Assembly: GCF_052857255.1 (NCBI RefSeq)
Contig: NC_135505.1
Location: 22,984,269-23,048,268 of the forward strand
Direction of reading: 5' to 3'
Length of the DNA stretch: 64,000 nucleotides
Source: Amblyomma americanum
Taxonomy: Eukaryota; Arthropoda; Arachnida; Ixodida; Ixodidae
Position numbers and translations under genes: made by a program. Of this stretch, positions 49,125-60,922 are shown one piece after another; position 1 is the first letter of the stretch; every line of letters starts with the position of its first letter. Below the pieces are notes generated by a model. That model searched no databases. It had not been told where the DNA came from and saw only the letters and a program-made list of their open reading frames with translations.

Positions 49125-49320
49125 ACCCGGTATGGCCGAGTGGAACTTGGTCACGTGACGAACCACGTGATTAGTCTCAGCACCGCCCCGCCGGCAGCTG
49201 CTCCGCCCCACGTGACCAACCACTTGACAGCATGGCTGCGCAGCCACGGGGTGGCAGCGCCGCCACGCTGAGGGCTCGAAATGCTACCGTAATGTAGCTA
49301 TCGCTATAAAACATCTTTAC
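49125..49320. repeat. GC-rich MITE-like repeat
   Basis: Starts 15 bases from the P450 acceptor. Holds several cacgtg boxes (tcacgtgacg, ccacgtgatt, cccacgtgac) and ends ctaccgtaatgtagctatcg, as at 23357-23378 (ctagcgtagtgtagctttcg). Confidence 0.45.
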
Positions 49321-49377
49321 TTTCAGCTGCATCGTCTACTGCTCGAAATATTCTCCCATTGAACTCTAGTTAACCAT

Positions 49378-49530
49378 GTGCAGCTGCAGCTGCGGTCTAC
49401 TTTACCACACACAATCTTCCTAATCCCACCGGCCCACCTTACTCTCGGCTACACTCCGCTGAACAGCCTTCGCCTAGAATCCACTCAATCGCCCTATGGG
49501 ACATCAGCTATCCTCTTTAGCATTACATAT
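49378..49530 (-). pseudogene. diverged RTE-type 3' fragment
   Basis: aatcttcctaatcccaccgg, ccaccttactctcggc and gcctagaatccactca align base by base with the antisense RTE C-terminus (compare 35070-35150), at lower identity. Confidence 0.5.
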
Positions 49531-49699
49531 CCTAATATTTCTTCATCTTTATTTAAATCAGGATGTCACTATCTTCCCTCTGTTTTCTGACGCACTTAAT
49601 TATTGCACTGATGGTTGTGCATTATTTCCCAGGACAGTAAATGCGTTACGCCTGTGTGCGTGTCCATTTATTCATATGATAAGCCATAGTTAGGAACAC

Positions 49700-50525
49700 T
49701 GTAAGGCAAGTGGACACGATGTATTCAGCACTTTGCACAGCGTACTTACAGAGGTATTAAGAGAACTGAATTGGGAGGAGTTAAGAATTCATGTTGCTGG
49801 AGAATGTCTTAGCATCTCCGACTTGTTAACAAAACTCAGTTGCTAAGATACCCATCGTACGAAACGCAAACCATGTTCGAGTAACTAGACACAAAGTAAA
49901 ATGCGAGCCTAAAGTTATAAATAATAAATATAAAGCAATGTCAAACCACTTTTCAAAGGAACAACAGTGTACGATAGGCAGCGAGGCACTGGAAGTGGTT
50001 AGGGAATACACCTGCTTAGGGAAGGTAGCGAACGCAGTTCCGGACAAGGAGGGTGAAATAACGAGAAGAATAAGAAGGAGGGTATCTCAGTTGATGAGTA
50101 ACTAATTACCAATCTTCCTGAATAGGAAAGCATATAACAGTTGTGTCTTACTGCTACTCACCTTGGATCTGAAATGTGGAAATTAACAAAAAGGGTTGAA
50201 CTTAAAACGAGGACAATGCAGTGATCTATTAAAAGAAAGAAGACAGCTGTAATATAAATTTACAGGAAGACCAGAGTGAGCTAACCACGCCAGAGTTGAA
50301 ATCAGAAAAATGGGCGTGGGCGGCACATGCAATGCGTAGGAAAGGTAACCGATGGTTGTTAAGGGTGACGAAGTGGTGCCAACCAAGGGCAAGTGTAACA
50401 TCGGGCGGCAAAGAGTTAAATGGACGGATCAGATCATCAAGTTTGTGGGGATAAGGTGGCTGGCACAATACAAGATTCATTTCTGAGGTGTAGGAGTGGC
50501 CCATGATTGCGATTACGATGAAGTA
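49700..50525 (+). pseudogene. diverged RTE-type LINE fragment
   Basis: Readable pieces in RTE order: stretches for LRELNWEELRIHVAGE (49755), SEALEVVREYTCLGKV (49980), WAAHAMRRKGNRWLLRVT (50310) and RRQRVKWTDQIIK (50405). No open frame survives. Confidence 0.6.
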
Positions 50526-51048
50526 CTCCTGTCCGAGCTTCACAGTCCTTATTCAAGTTGCAAAGACCGCAAGAACATTCTGCCAATCAATTAGAGGGCG
50601 ATGACCGCTCTTCCGCGAACGAATTTCTTTCAAGAGGAAAATGAAGCATTGAATATGCTGAAGTGCACAAGGTGACATTGCTAGTTTTGTATATTAATTT
50701 GTTGGTTGATGTGACTAGCTTTTGCTTTCAGCGCCCACAGAGAATTATTTCAGGGGCCATGTGCAGTACTTACATGGCGAAAATAGAACGTAAACCGGAA
50801 AAGAGAGGACCTATATACGAAACAAAGAAGGAAATGCATAGAGCAGTATAGACGCTGGAAAAAACTATATCAAAAGCACAGAATGTATACAATAGAAAAA
50901 TGGCAATAAGCCTGGAAAGAAAACCATAGAAAAAGAGAAAACATTCTTAGGGCACTTAAGTCTGCTTACGTGCAGGAATGCGAAAGCATGGAACTCTCCA
51001 GGACACGGGTTTTTTTTCCCGGCGCCTGTAGGCATCGCATTTTTCTTG
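50526..51048. other. no recognisable feature
   Basis: Short frames only; nothing recognised. Confidence 0.5.
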
Positions 51049-51340
51049 TCTTTCATTTGTTATTTCCTGTTTAATTTGTTTTAACTTAATTTTCCATTTT
51101 TTGTTTTTTCTTCATTTTTCCATTCATTATTTATTTTTCAATTTTTATTGCTTATTTTTCAGTTTTTATTTTCCATTTGAGTTTTATCTGTTTTATTTCT
51201 AATTTTTAGTTTTCCTAATTTTTTATTTATTCCTTGTATTCTTATTTTTAAGTTTATTTTTGCATATTTCAAATTTTTTGTAGTTTTAAATTTTATTTTT
51301 CATCTTTCTTGGTTTTCACTTTTGAGTTTTCTATTTATAC
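51049..51340. repeat. T-rich degenerate minisatellite
   Basis: Loose repetition of units like tttttattttcca and tttttattgctta over 290 bp on the plus strand. Confidence 0.7.
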
Positions 51341-51655
51341 TAATTACTAATTGAAGAATTGATTACTAATCACCCATTATTTAGTAATTGGTAAACTATA
51401 TGGGTTATAGCTGTTATGTCATTGATGAAGCCATAGTGTGACAGATTTCGCGGACGGACGGGCGGACAACGATGAGCAATTAAAGGCTTTCTCCTTAATA
51501 TCCGCACGAGGGGTACGCGAGAAAAGAGACACGCTGGTTAATCAAAAAAGACGAAAAGTGCAAAATAAGCCCATAATTAGTGAAAAAAAGCGGCTGAGTG
51601 CAAACCACTTATAGAACAACAAAGCCTGGAATTGTTCTCAAATCTGACAGTTAAT

Positions 51656-52174
51656 TTACTTGTCACATAGCGCTAAACAGACACGGACGCAGGGAGACAA
51701 GACGGGCGCTAACTTACAACTGAACTTTTATTGCATGAAACCAGGCAATATAAGCACTTTCTTAACAGTGAAGATATATAAAACCATTGAAATATAGGAG
51801 GCACTCAAACAACTTTATCGTCGAGCAACATTTACGGCTTAGCAGACATAAAATACTGTTCTTTGTCAGATAAAAACTATCGCAACAAGAAGATACCTGT
51901 GTTAGTGCTGCCTCAGTGTTTTTATCTGACAAACAAATACATTTCATGTCTGCTAATCCGTAAATGTTATTTGACGATAACTTTCTTTGAGTACTTCCTA
52001 TATTTCAATGGTTTTATACCTCTTCCTGACTATTAAGAAAATGCTTATATTGCCTGGTTTCATGCAATAAAAGTTCAGTTGTAAGTTAGCGCCCGCCCTG
52101 TTTGTCTCCCTACGTCCGTGTCTGTTTAGCGCTATGTGGCAAGTGAACCGCCTCCAACTCGCCCAAGCTTCCAT
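51656..52174. mobile_element. 519-bp foldback element with 13-bp target duplication
   Basis: Left arm 51656-51878 pairs with 51915-52147 at roughly 85-90% with a 36-base loop. Landmarks are cacatagcgctaaacagaca, aacttttattgcatgaaacc and aaaaccattgaaatatagga with their inverses. The direct repeat tctgacagttaat lies at 51643-51655 and 52175-52187. The right side ends aactcgcccaagctt, like Penelope-like right ends (aaccaactggccc). No protein is encoded. Confidence 0.85.
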
Positions 52175-52499
52175 TCTGACAGTTAATGTTTCGTGGTAAT
52201 CTATTCTATCCATAACTTCAGCGCATTTGACGGCACAGAAACGATGAAGACAAACACATAGAGCGCTGAATAACTCAATTTAGTGGATGGCCAGCAGGCT
52301 TTTTATACTTATACTCACTGGTGACCACAAAAGAAAAATCCCACAAAAGCATGCAAGGAAGGAAGTAGTGCCAGCGGATACCAGTCAGGCGTAAAATCTC
52401 ACAATCGAGAACCTTTTGTGTTTGGGACATTGCTACTAAGGGTGCGCCTATAGAATTGTTCTTCAGTCTTACAATCATAGGTGCCTCCAGGATCTCTCC

Positions 52500-53040
52500 T
52501 TTTAGTTAGTTGTAAGACAGGCCTTCGGCTCCGCAACCTTCAGCGGCTGGCGCTTAAAAGGAGGAAGGCAAGGACAAGTGTTGAACGCTCCGACGCTCGT
52601 GCGTGCTCTGGACTGATCGCTGCTGCCGGACTGGATCTGCATTGCACTGGTAGTCGTTCGCCACGCAGCGCCTTGCGAAGCGTCCTTCATTACAAGTGGT
52701 GGAGGTTTCAGCACGGCAAATGACATGGTGAAGCGTTTTAACCGCACCCTCGGCGACATGCTGACTTTGTATGTTGCTTCCGATCACTGCAACTGGGCCA
52801 ACGTTCTGCTTTTCGTCACCTATGCCCATAACTCCGCTGCCCAAGCCACTACCGGTTTCTCTCCATACTTTCTCCTCTACGGCCGTGAACCTTGTTGCTC
52901 AATGTATACCATTGGCATACCGATCTGATGCTTCCGAAGTTACGGCTCTTTCCCGGGCCGCAAATTATGCCAAAGAATGCTGAAAGTTTGCCCGGTCAAT
53001 CACTTCTCACGTCCAGCAGCGGTAGAAAAGCCCTCGTGAT
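52500..53040 (+). pseudogene. gypsy-type remnant: LTR-like end joined to integrase
   Basis: An LTR-like stretch (52507-52680) ends before tcattacaagtggtggaggt, which looks like a primer-binding site. It then passes directly to VKRFNRTLGDMLTLYVASDH, NWANVLLFVTYAHNSAAQAT and TGFSPYFLLYGREP, the end of a gypsy integrase core (includes the third catalytic region). Gag, RT and most of the integrase are deleted. Confidence 0.65.
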
Positions 53041-54980
53041 CACTCTGTTCTTCCCGCTTACCTTCCTGTAAGCATATCATGGAGGGTGTCTCCCTTATAA
53101 CATCAGGCAACTCCTCAGCCGGGGGCCCAAGTTCGCGGTTGAGCCGAAAACATCTAGGCCAGAGCTCGTGACCATGGTGAGACAGTTTCTCGGCGCGCGG
53201 AAAAAACCGAAGCAGACCGTTGCACCTGTGACGGTGTAGACGATTTAGCAAAGTACAGGCAGGCAGCGAGGAAGCTCCCTTTGCTCAAGACAGTCACTTT
53301 ACTGAAAGAACACCCGCTGTCTCCTCTACCAGCCGATAAATACGGAGGATTTGTTGTTTTAACCAGAGACGCAGATATGTCCAAAGCATCGGAGAGCTTC
53401 TTTGCAGTGTTTGACAAGCGCAGTGATGTTCGAACTTCGAAAATTAAGCGTCATGCGAAAAGGCTAGGAAAAAAGTTGAATAAGTTGTTGAGTGTGATTG
53501 AGAACAGTGACATGTGTAGCATGAAAATTTTCCTCACAGAAAAGACCCATAAATCTGACTTGTTTCGTGCAGTAGAACCATAGAGAGGTACATAGCAGAA
53601 GCAGGTCGTAAAATACCTGCAACAGAAACTCATTGTTCTGGCTCTTAGTGACCCTTTCAGAATTGCAACTTCTGATGAAGTAATCGCTTGGTCACAACGT
53701 GGTCACGATGGTGGGCTACAGGGATTCTGTTTTATATATTACATTACTGCCAAAGCTGAACTCTTTTTCAGCTGTCAATAACCACATAGAAAAACATGGG
53801 GTTGCGTCATTCCAGAACGAGTGCGGAATTTCTGCAAGAGATTTCTTTGAACTGTTGCGGTTTGATCGTGACTCAACATTTGCAGAATAGAATGGGGACG
53901 TGTACATTTGGATGTGTATTGGGCCATGACTAGCACTGAGCCACAGCGACGTTCTTGGCCTTGAGTGAGAAAAGATTTCAGGGTCATTTGGGAGGCTTTG
54001 GTGTGTGCTGCATTTTTATATTTTAGACGATTACTTCGAATTTTTTCAGTGTCACAGCCTGGATTTTTAGCTGCAGTTTTTAAATGTTTACGCAGTGTTC
54101 TTGGAGTGCCTTGAACCTTTGGTACAACACATGAAACACCACTTAATGATTTGATTAAGTTCTTGTATCGGTCGCTGCGCTTCACTCCATCCCACGTTTG
54201 TTGGTACCACGAACCCTGAGCTTAAGAACCCATTCTAAAAGGACATCAGCCCTTTCTAAACTTGTAAAAAGAGCCATAGTTCATTTTGCTTTTGATAAGG
54301 TTTTAAATAAAGTGTAGTGGGCACAGAATGGAACGAAGGTTTGGAAAAAAGCCGATAACCTTACAAAGGCTGCTTACCGATCTGATTACGACTGCAAGAA
54401 AACTTGACAGCTTGGAACACTAGCGACCTGGTTAGGCAAAGAGAAAACAAAAAAGTGGTCGCCGTATGGCTGCGCTCAGGTGGATGCCAATCAGTATTTA
54501 CTTCCTTATTACAAAAGATGTTGCGGTGTCACATCTCCACCAGGTATCGCACAACCTCAAAAGAATTGGAAACCGTGTGGGTGTCGACGTTGTTTATATC
54601 GCCTTAAAAAATGTCAAGCAAGTGAAAAAAGATCAACGGCTGAAATTTTGAACCGCGAAGATGTTCAGTTCGACACCGTGATCGTTTTGTTCCTTGTCAA
54701 GAAAGTGTCATCTATTATTTGCCCTTGTCTTGTGGAAAGAAGTGCGTCGGACAGATTGGCCGCTGTCTTAATCAGAGATTAAAACAGCAGTGTGACAATG
54801 TTGCATGTGTGGCCACTTCAAGCCGCGTTGGCTAACAGTGCAGGGACTGTAATGCAGAAGATGACAGCGCAATTTGTGAATTCCTGTACACCGAATGCAG
54901 CGTCATAGGAAAAAACCGTGACGCACTAAAAGCAGAGATTCTGGAGGCAGATATGATTGTAAGATTGAAGGATGATTGTA
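53041..54980 (+). pseudogene. Penelope-like polyprotein, strongly decayed
   Basis: Readable in order: GPKFAVEPKTSRPELV, LSPLPADKYGGFVVLTRDAD, LALSDPFRIATSDEV, IEKHGVASFQNECGISARDF (RT before the catalytic box, which is lost), then after a foreign-looking 300 bp VSHLHQVSHNLKRIGNRVGV and a nuclease remnant PLSCGKKCVGQIGRCLNQRL with Val-Gly in place of Ile-Gly. Many stops. Confidence 0.65.
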
Positions 54981-55314
54981 CTCTCAGTAGCATTGCCCTA
55001 AAACGAAATAAAACACCTCGATTTTGCGATACGACGCGTGCGAGGTATTCATTGGCAATAGTTCCGTTCTTGCACGTTTTCGTGCGGCTTTTTCTTTCTG
55101 GTCACCAGTGGGTATAAAGAGCCTGGTGGCCGTCCAATAAATTAAGTTGTCAGTCAGCGCTCTGTGTGCTGTGCTTCTCATCTCTGTGCCTTCTTGTGTG
55201 CCGTTAAATGCGCTGAGATATGGAACTGAAAAACCAGCCCGCCCAACGGAATACATTGCAAAGAGCGATGGTTATAGGAAAGAAAGAAATTTATAACACT
55301 TTAGTGATGTATCT

Positions 55315-56125
55315 GCCGCGGTAGCTCAGTGTTTATGGCGCTCGGCTGCTGTCCCGAAAGACGCCCGTTCGGTCCCGCCCGCGGTTGTCGAGTTTCGATG
55401 GAGGCGAAATTCTGGAGGCCCGTGTACTGTGCGATATCAGTGCTCGATAGAGAACCCCAGCATGACAGAAGATTGAGCGAATTGGTACACGTTCATAGTA
55501 GAATATATGTACACGTTCACAGTGGGTCGGTATTGTGTACCAAGTTCCCTTGTAATGTGGCAAGGTGCATGTCGGCAGGGTGGACATTGCCTGAATGTGT
55601 GGCTCATGGAGCTTGCGAACTGTCTTCACAAGATTGACACTTCGAACAATCTGGTGCGCCACTATCACAGCTGCCGTGGTTTTTCTCCACTTTTCAAGAA
55701 AACCAAAATTCTGTTTAGTCCCCGCCATGGATTGACGCGAGAGACAGTGGAGGCCTTCCATATAGCAAGAACAGGGCTTTTATGTGTCAGTGACACGTCG
55801 ATCAGACTTTCCAGTAGAGAGATAGAGTTCCTAGATAATCGAATCAAGATCGCGTGGTAATGTCCCCTCCCCCCATACTTTAGCACGTGGCACGTGACTT
55901 GCTCGCGTTTTGTTGGGTTTTGTGTATATATTGATGCCTCTGAAAAAAACATTTCAGTTGCTAGTAGCGCTGTGTTTTCCTATGTGCCATTGTTCTTGTA
56001 GCGCTTGAATTTTCCACTATGCAAGAGCCCCCGGTGGTCGAAATTCCCGGAGCGCTTCGCTAAGGCGCCCCTCATAAGCTTAGTCGCCTTGGGACGTTAA
56101 ACCCCTATAAGTCAAGCCCAATAAA
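55315..56125 (+). mobile_element. SINE split by a Penelope-like fragment
   Basis: The SINE head and first half are 55315-55465 (ccgcggtagctcagtgttta, cggtcccgcccgc, gtactgtgcgatatcagtgc) up to gaaccccag. The second half resumes at about 56029 (cccccggtggtcgaaattcc, cttgggacgttaaa). The material between is foreign. Confidence 0.75.
55466..56028 (+). pseudogene. Penelope-like 3' end inserted in a SINE
   Basis: The frame to 55860 has GGHCLNVWLMELANCLHKID, NNLVRHYHSCRGFSPLFKKT and TRETVEAFHIARTGLLCVSD then SIRLSSREIEFLDNR, matching the distal part of the GIY-YIG domain and C-terminus of Penelope-like elements. A 3' UTR follows to 56028. It is 5'-truncated, as is usual for target-primed insertion. 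Confidence 0.75.
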
Positions 56126-56328
56126 CGAACACCATTGTGCGGCACATGATTTCACAATTTCCAGGTGTGACCATGCCTTTCAAAGAGGAAATGGGGGTTA
56201 GTTAGTAATGATTGCCCAGGATTTCAGTTTTCTGATAGTAAACATGAAACAACAAGTACAACGAAACAACAAATCTGAAACCGCCGAGCGCTTAATTAAT
56301 TTGGGCCTGAAGAAGCCCCATTAATAAA

Positions 56329-56567
56329 TGGTTTGGTTTATGGGGGTTTAACGTCCCAAAGCGACTTAGGCTATGAGAGACTCCTGCAGTGAGGGGCTTC
56401 GGAAATTTCGACCACCTGGGGTTCTTTAACGTGCACTGACATCGTACAGTACACGGGCCTCTAGAATTTCGCCTTCATCGAAATTCGACCGCCGCGGCCG
56501 GGATCGAACACGCGTCTTTCGGGCCAGAAGCCGAGCGCCATACCCCTCTGCCACCGCGACGGCTTAG
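56329..56567 (-). mobile_element. tRNA-headed SINE, 11-bp target duplication
   Basis: The minus strand has gtggcagaggggtatggcgc (A-box region), tgttcgatcccggc (B box) and ends in gggacgttaaaccccc. The direct repeat ccattaataaa is at 56318-56328 and 56568-56578. The least mutated member of this family in the window. Confidence 0.9.
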
Positions 56568-56619
56568 CCATTAATAAAAAATTAAGTACCTAAATAATTA
56601 ATGTACTCTCAAGGCCCGA

Positions 56620-57260
56620 GGCCATTACAGAGTGGAGGGCGATACAAAATTGTAGGCGCATTTCTTGAAGGTATTGACATTAGTTATGGAAGCGAAGGAG
56701 GCAGGGAGGTGGTTCTGCTCTCTGCATTTACGAGGAATAAATAAATTCGAACGGGTATCGGTGTGGCAGGGCGGGGCCCCTACCTTAAACTGATGATCGA
56801 TGGGGGATGACACGTATGATGAAGGCTGAAGCAATGGCTGTTTAAGAATGGTATTACCGTAAATCTCATGGAACAGACAAAACCTAAAGTACTTGCGACG
56901 GAGAACAAGGTCAGGAAGATGCACTGAGGCAATCTTCACAGCAGATACACTAGCAGTTCTTCAGTAGTCGGACAGAATAAAGCAAGCGGCACGGTTCTGA
57001 ATGGATTACGTTGTTTCCTAAAGGATTGTATGACCAAGGTCTGAAACTGAGCATGGTATTATTATAGCTTTAGGAAGAAAGCGAAGGAACCCACGCATGC
57101 GATTAGTAGTATTTAATTCAAAGTCAACGTGCATTTGCAATGAGAGGTTATTTGTGGCTTGAACGCCAAGTTATTTATACTATGTATTGACAGTACCAAA
57201 GAACTGCCAAGGAATTAGAACTTGTGATCATCAAACAGACGGTGTGAGACTGGCATGTGG
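56620..57260 (-). pseudogene. CR1-type LINE copy C, C-terminal part
   Basis: The minus frame 56939-56625 reads VHLPDLVLRRKYFRFCLFHE, ILKQPLLQPSSYVSSPIDHQ and HLPASFASITNVNTFKKC, the CR1/Jockey ORF2 C-terminus. Upstream, SHRLFDDHKF at about 57220 links to KWLMRLDVTKCKL-like sequence beyond the gypsy element at 61690. Confidence 0.65.
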
Positions 57261-57460
57261 GTCGCACCAATGAGTATGAAGCCGGCACGATGAAGTAAAT
57301 GATTGATTTACTGGCTGAAGTGCTAGAACGTATGAAAGCGTGCAGCCGAACGGCGCGTGACGCCGGCACGAGGAGGGAGCTCATTTCGGCTGCACTTCGG
57401 CGTTATCGTCTTCGGCGGCTGGTGCTGCTCTTGCTGCGTAAGGCCGCTGCTGCTGCTACA
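57261..57460. repeat. gypsy LTR, left copy (3' LTR of the element)
   Basis: 200 bp, the direct partner of 61477-61676. I count 24 substitutions and no gap, about 88% identity. In element sense it starts TGTAGCAGCAGCAGCGG. Confidence 0.9.
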
Positions 57461-57499
57461 GTAGGCTACCTCGCTAGTGAACGAGTCTGGTGAAGCTGG

Positions 57500-58965
57500 G
57501 AGCCGGTACGATACCTTCTGATTCTTAGGAGTGGCACTAAAAGATGGCGGAGGAGGGCAGCCAGCCGGTTGGGGCAGAGAAAGCACACATGAAGGTCCAG
57601 CGGGCGGGGCGTCCTCTGTGAAGGCTGGTTTCAAGCAGTTGCTTGGAATGGTGTCAGTGTGCCCATGAATGTCGACGATGAAGAACTTCGATGTTCTTTC
57701 GAGTACACGGAAGAAGCCGTCGTAAGGGCCCTGAAGCGGCTTGCGGACAGAATCGCGGCGAACAAAGGCGTGCGTGCAACTCGCTAGTTCGGATGGAACA
57801 TGTGAGGAGGACTGGCGTCGGAGATGTGGCGCTCGGGGATGACGGCGAAAATAGAGGAGCTGCGTCACGTAATCGGTAGGGTCGGGACTTGTAGACAAAT
57901 TTGTATATTCGAAATATTTTACCAGGAGGACGCAGAGGTGAGCTGAAGACAAGTTCTGCCGTAGTGCAACGAAGATCTTGGCTGAGCAGAACCAGTGGTA
58001 GGGTGGCGGTCCAGTGGGTGGTGTTGAGTTGGGCTTTGAGGGGTGTTTTTTAGCGAACGATGGAAGCGCTCGATCATGCTGTTGGCGGTGGTTTGTAAGC
58101 AGTAGTTCTAATTCGGGAAATTCCAAGTAAAGTCATAAGTTTATTAAAAGGTCAAGATTCAAACTGGACGCCACGGTCACTAGTGATGGTCGAGGGAACC
58201 CCGTACAGGGAGACCCAGCCGGTGACGAAGGTTCTGGCGATGGTATCACTGGTGGCGTAAGGCAGAGGGAACGCTTCGTGCCAGCGAGTAAACCGATCGA
58301 TGCAAGTAAGAAGATATGACTGTCCAGCGGAAGATGGCCAGGGACCCAAGATATCGATGTGGATGTTGTCGAAACGGGCTGACGGCGGAGGAAACGAGCC
58401 GAAGGGAGATGTCGTGTTTCGCTGAGTTTTAGACTATTGGCAAGCCAGGAAGGCACGGGACCAGGCGCGCACGTCCTTGTTGATGCCGGGCCAGACGTAA
58501 CGTTTTGTGAGCCGATGCTGCATGGTGCGAATTCTGGGAAGGGACAGGGCGTGGAGGGCGTTAAAGACAAGACGACGAAAGGCAGGGGGGACCAAAAGGC
58601 GCGGAGTGCTAGCCGAAGTGTCGCAGATGATGGAGACGGGGCACGAAGGGAGGAGAATTTCACGGAGAAATAGCGAGCGAGGGTCCTTGCGAAGGTCCAT
58701 ATCTTCCGAGTCATGTTGCTGCGCTTTGGTGAGGGCGGAAAAGTCGAGGTTCGGTGATGGAGCAGCGTAGGCGAGGGAAGCAGTAACACGTGACAGAGCA
58801 GCCGGCGAGGCATTGTCAAGACCTTGAACATGTCTGATGTCGGTCGTGAATTCTGCCACGCACGAAATGTGACGAATTTCAAGGAGCGAGAATTTACCGC
58901 TCCCCGATTTGATGGCAAAAATGTGTGGTTTGTGGTCGCTGACGATGTTGAACTACCGACCATCT
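57500..58965 (-). pseudogene. gypsy integrase
   Basis: The zinc region remnant PRIRTMQHRLTKRYVWPGIN and VRAWSRAFLACQ (58580-58434) is followed by the core with LLTCIDRFTRWHEAFPLPYA (first Asp), GVPSTITSDRGVQFES (second Asp), a shift near 58140 and a C-terminal part with GPYDGFFRVLERTSKFFIVD and DTIPSNCLKPAF (GPY/F module). Frames change at least three times. Confidence 0.75.
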
Positions 58966-59053
58966 AGGAGGAGCTTGAAATGGCGCACGGACATGTACAT
59001 GGCAAGAAGATCACCGTCGAAAGTACTGTAGCGGCTTCCGGCTGCGGGAAGCT

Positions 59054-59610
59054 TTAGGGACAAAAAGATAAAGGGCCCCAAGAACCATCCACGAGCTGGT
59101 GTAGCACGGCTCCAACGCTGGAGTCGGAGGTGTCGGTCATGAGGCGTAGGGGTGGATCAGGGCGCGGATGGGCAAGGAGAGCGAGGTCAGATAGTTTTGC
59201 TTTGGCGGCCTGGAAAGAATCCAGAGCAGCTGAAAACCATGTCAGTTGTGCGGAGTTTGTTTTCTTGCCTTGGAACATGTCTGTCAATGGTTTGGGGAGC
59301 ACAGCACAGAGAGGGATGAAACGGCGATAAAAATTGATAAGGCCGAGAAATTCACGGAGCTTGCGGATAGAGGCAGGCTGCGGAAAGTCTTGAAAGGCCT
59401 GGACGTTTGATGGAAGGGACCGGATGCCGGAGCGGTCGACACGGGGACCATGGAAGTCGAGCTCTGACTTGACGAATCCACATTTTGCTCTGTTGATGAT
59501 TAGGCCGTAATCAGAGAGACGTTGAAAAAGCTGCCGGAGGTGTTGCAAGTGCTGCTCGGTATCGCGGCTGAATACGAGGAGGTCATCGATTTAGGTCATG
59601 TAGAAAGGTA
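59054..59610 (-). pseudogene. gypsy RT distal part and RNase H
   Basis: The catalytic box reads FYMT-stop-IDDLLVFS: the Tyr of YxDD is TAA at 59593-59591. Then QHLRQLFQRLSDYGLIINRA, KCGFVKSELDFHG, REFLGLINFYRRFIPLCA and the RNase H start ALLAHPRPDPPLRLMTDTSD (catalytic Asp) with VGAVLHQ. Confidence 0.8.
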
Positions 59611-59742
59611 GACCCCGTGTAACTGTGTCTACGAAGCGTTGAAATGTCTGGCCAGAGTTACGGAGGCCAAATGGCATGCGGAGGTATTCGAAGAAGCCGA
59701 TAGATGAAATAAAGATTGCAGTTTTGGGTACATCAGATGGTT

Positions 59743-60821
59743 CTACAGAGATTTGGTAATAGGCCTGACGAGATCGATTTTAGTAAAATTGTTGCGCCAT
59801 GCAGCGCGGCGGTAAAATCCGCGATGCGAGGTAGGAGATAACGGTCCGGAACGGTAGCGTTGCTCCGGAACGGTAGCGTTGCTGAGGGGGCGGTAATCGA
59901 CACAGGGCGGCCAGTCCCCTGTGGATTTATTCAGTACCATGTGTAGAGGGGACGCCCATGGGCTACATGAAGGTCGGATAATAACGAACTCCAGCATGTG
60001 TTCGAACTCGTTGCAGGCGATATGTAAACGGTCTGGAGCAAGGCGACGGGCTCGAGCGTGTGTGGGCAGGCCAGTGGTCACAATGTGATGCGTGACCTGA
60101 TGTTTGACGGGCAGCAAGAAGATGGAAGGACGGAGCAGAGAAGAGTATTCATTCAGGAGGATCTCGTAGGCCGACTGGAGCGGGCTGGGTACACTGGAAA
60201 GCTGTTCTCGAAGATGGAGGCCCTGAACACAGCGGTCCGTCGTGGCGTCCACGAGAAACTTGCTGTGCTTATTGACCAGCAGATTGTAGTGGCGCAGGAA
60301 ATCAGCTCCGAGGTTTGAGTAACGTACGTCCGCGACGACGAAAGCCCATCGAAACACATTTCGGAGGCCCAAATTGAGTGTTAGAGCTTTTTCGACGTAC
60401 CTAGCGAAGGGGGTGAGGTTTAAGGCTTGTAGCGATAGGCCAGCTGGACGAAAAGGTGATGATGTAATGCTGCATGGGAGGACGTACGCTCACCTCTGCT
60501 CCGGTGTCGACGAGAAAACGGAGGCCGAAGATGTGGTCGCGAATGAAGAAAAAGCGGCTGTTCTCCGGGGTGACGCCACTTGCCGCTTCTCGTGGTGTCG
60601 TGGGAAGTTTCCGTGGAAGCGACAGGGAGGGGTACACGACGCGCTGCTTCACCAAAGGTGCGGTGATGCCAGCACTCGCTGGCTTTAAGAGGTGGGGTGG
60701 CACTACGTCGGCAAGATGAGGTCTGGCGACGGTAAGGCGAGAGAGAGCGGGAGGTCGACTGTGCGGCGATTTGGTTGGAGAGACGTGTGATATGGACGTG
60801 GAAATCGTCACGGAGGCTCAA
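59743..60821 (-). pseudogene. gypsy protease and RT proximal part
   Basis: Protease: FLVDTGAEVSVRPP (LVDTGA active site, about 60500) and GADFLRHYNLLVNKHSKFLV. RT: HHIVTTGLPTHARARRLAPD, PSCSPWASPLHMVLNKSTGD and WPPCVDYRPLSNATVP (VDYR box). A frameshift separates protease and RT, and a small duplication of ccggaacggtagcgttgct (59849/59868) disrupts the frame after NATVP. Confidence 0.8.
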
Positions 60822-60922
60822 TGTCCACGCAGGAGGAAAGAGAGGATGGCGGGGTAGAAGGCTGCGAGACTGCGCATTGAGAAATAGTGGAGTAGGAAAC
60901 GTCCATGACGGAGTCCGCGAGC

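Larger units (their letters stand above)
52209..55225 (+). mobile_element. Penelope-like element with about 240-bp inverted ends
   Basis: The left end 52209-52445 is the inverse of 54975-55225: agcgcatttgacggcacaga, atggccagcaggctttttat, tcactggtgaccac and acattgctactaag all return inverted at the right. A decayed RT/GIY-YIG polyprotein lies between, and a gypsy remnant is inserted near the left end. No clear target duplication seen. Confidence 0.75.
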
